Assembly: GCA_029933365.1 (NCBI GenBank)
Contig: JAOZOH010000155.1
Coordinates: 1 to 6,090 of the forward strand
Reading direction: 5' to 3'
DNA: 6,090 nucleotides
Origin: Desulfuromusa sp.
GTDB lineage: Bacteria; Desulfobacterota; Desulfuromonadia; Desulfuromonadales; Geopsychrobacteraceae
Shown one piece after another: positions 5,835 through 6,090 of the stretch (the first letter of the stretch is position 1; each line of letters starts with the position of its first letter). Both the position numbers and the translations under genes were made by a program. The notes beneath the pieces were generated by a model that was not told the origin of the DNA, ran no database searches, and saw only the letters and a program-made list of their open reading frames with translations.

Positions 5835-6090
5835 ATGAAAGAAATAGTTTATCGAAATCGGTTGATTGTTGTTTTTATAATGACGAGTCTGATCATTGTC
5901 AGTTCTCTTCTGTTGGCTTATGCCATTCGCTTTGATTTTTCAATCCCCTCGAGTTATTGGCCACGAATTGCGGTTCTCATCCCTGCGGTACTGGTGATTA
6001 AGCTGGTAATTTTCTGGCAGTTTGGTTGTTTTAAAGGCTGGTGGCGCTATGTTTCGATGCCGGATCTGGTGCAGATTGTTAAAGCAAGCT
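5835..6090 (+). CDS. Membrane nucleotide-sugar 4,6-dehydratase, PglF/WbpM/CapD-like, N-terminal part (cut by window end)
   Basis: The frame opens at ATG 5835 and stays open for 85 codons to the right edge. It begins MKEIVYRNRLIVVFIM. Two hydrophobic segments are visible (about residues 9-29 and 43-63), then GCFKGWWRYVSMPDLVQIVKAS, which matches the start of long WbpM/FlaA1/PglF proteins, where an F/Y-x-G-x-W-R-Y motif follows the first membrane helices. Full members are about 600 residues, with four membrane helices and a C-terminal SDR domain that removes water from UDP-GlcNAc to give the 4-keto-6-deoxy sugar. That domain is outside the window, so the activity is inferred from the N-terminus and from the aminotransferase and acetyltransferase upstream. 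A G-rich ribosome binding site (5819-5830) ends 4 nt before the ATG. Separation from the preceding gene by 181 nt leaves co-transcription uncertain. Confidence 0.75.
   Translation, partial: MKEIVYRNRLIVVFIMTSLIIVSSLLLAYAIRFDFSIPSSYWPRIAVLIPAVLVIKLVIFWQFGCFKGWWRYVSMPDLVQIVKAS

Overview
This window is a piece of a surface-glycan (O-antigen, capsule or glycoprotein-glycan) biosynthesis cluster of a Gram-negative bacterium. All genes lie on the + strand. Moderate G+C, proteobacterial-looking proteins and the kind of accessory genes present fit a gammaproteobacterium, but nothing in the window fixes the genus.

Layout. Positions 1-260 carry the 3' half of a GxxExxR-family gene (PD-(D/E)XK nuclease-like) whose N-terminal half is missing or scrambled, followed by a TTTGCG-rich repeat (265-293). 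Then comes a tight run: fnlC (306-1442, UDP-L-FucNAc synthase), a WbuB-like GT4 glycosyltransferase (1447-2673) and a PglC-like initiating phosphosugar transferase (2670-3278). A complete toxin-antitoxin pair follows (antitoxin 3323-3547, ParE/RelE-fold toxin 3544-3834). The run then continues with a PglD-like acetyltransferase (3835-4449) and a PglE-like PLP aminotransferase (4478-5653). After a 181-nt gap, the first 85 codons of a membrane-anchored WbpM/PglF-like nucleotide-sugar dehydratase begin at 5835 and run off the right edge.

How the genes fit together (inference from family knowledge). The edge dehydratase, aminotransferase and acetyltransferase would convert UDP-GlcNAc to UDP-N,N'-diacetylbacillosamine (QuiNAc4NAc). 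The PglC-like enzyme would load that sugar onto undecaprenyl phosphate. FnlC supplies UDP-L-FucNAc, and the WbuB-like enzyme would add it as the second residue. FnlC's two partner enzymes (FnlA, FnlB) are not in the window and would be expected upstream, beyond the GxxExxR remnant.

The most notable feature is that two accessory modules, the GxxExxR remnant and the toxin-antitoxin pair, are wedged into an otherwise compact biosynthetic operon. The toxin-antitoxin pair fits very closely. Its predicted promoter begins inside the last codons of the PglC-like gene, and the ribosome binding site of the PglD-like gene lies inside the toxin gene's 3' end. I found no RNA genes, CRISPR arrays, insertion sequences or convincing terminators. 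No wholly unknown multi-gene system is evident.
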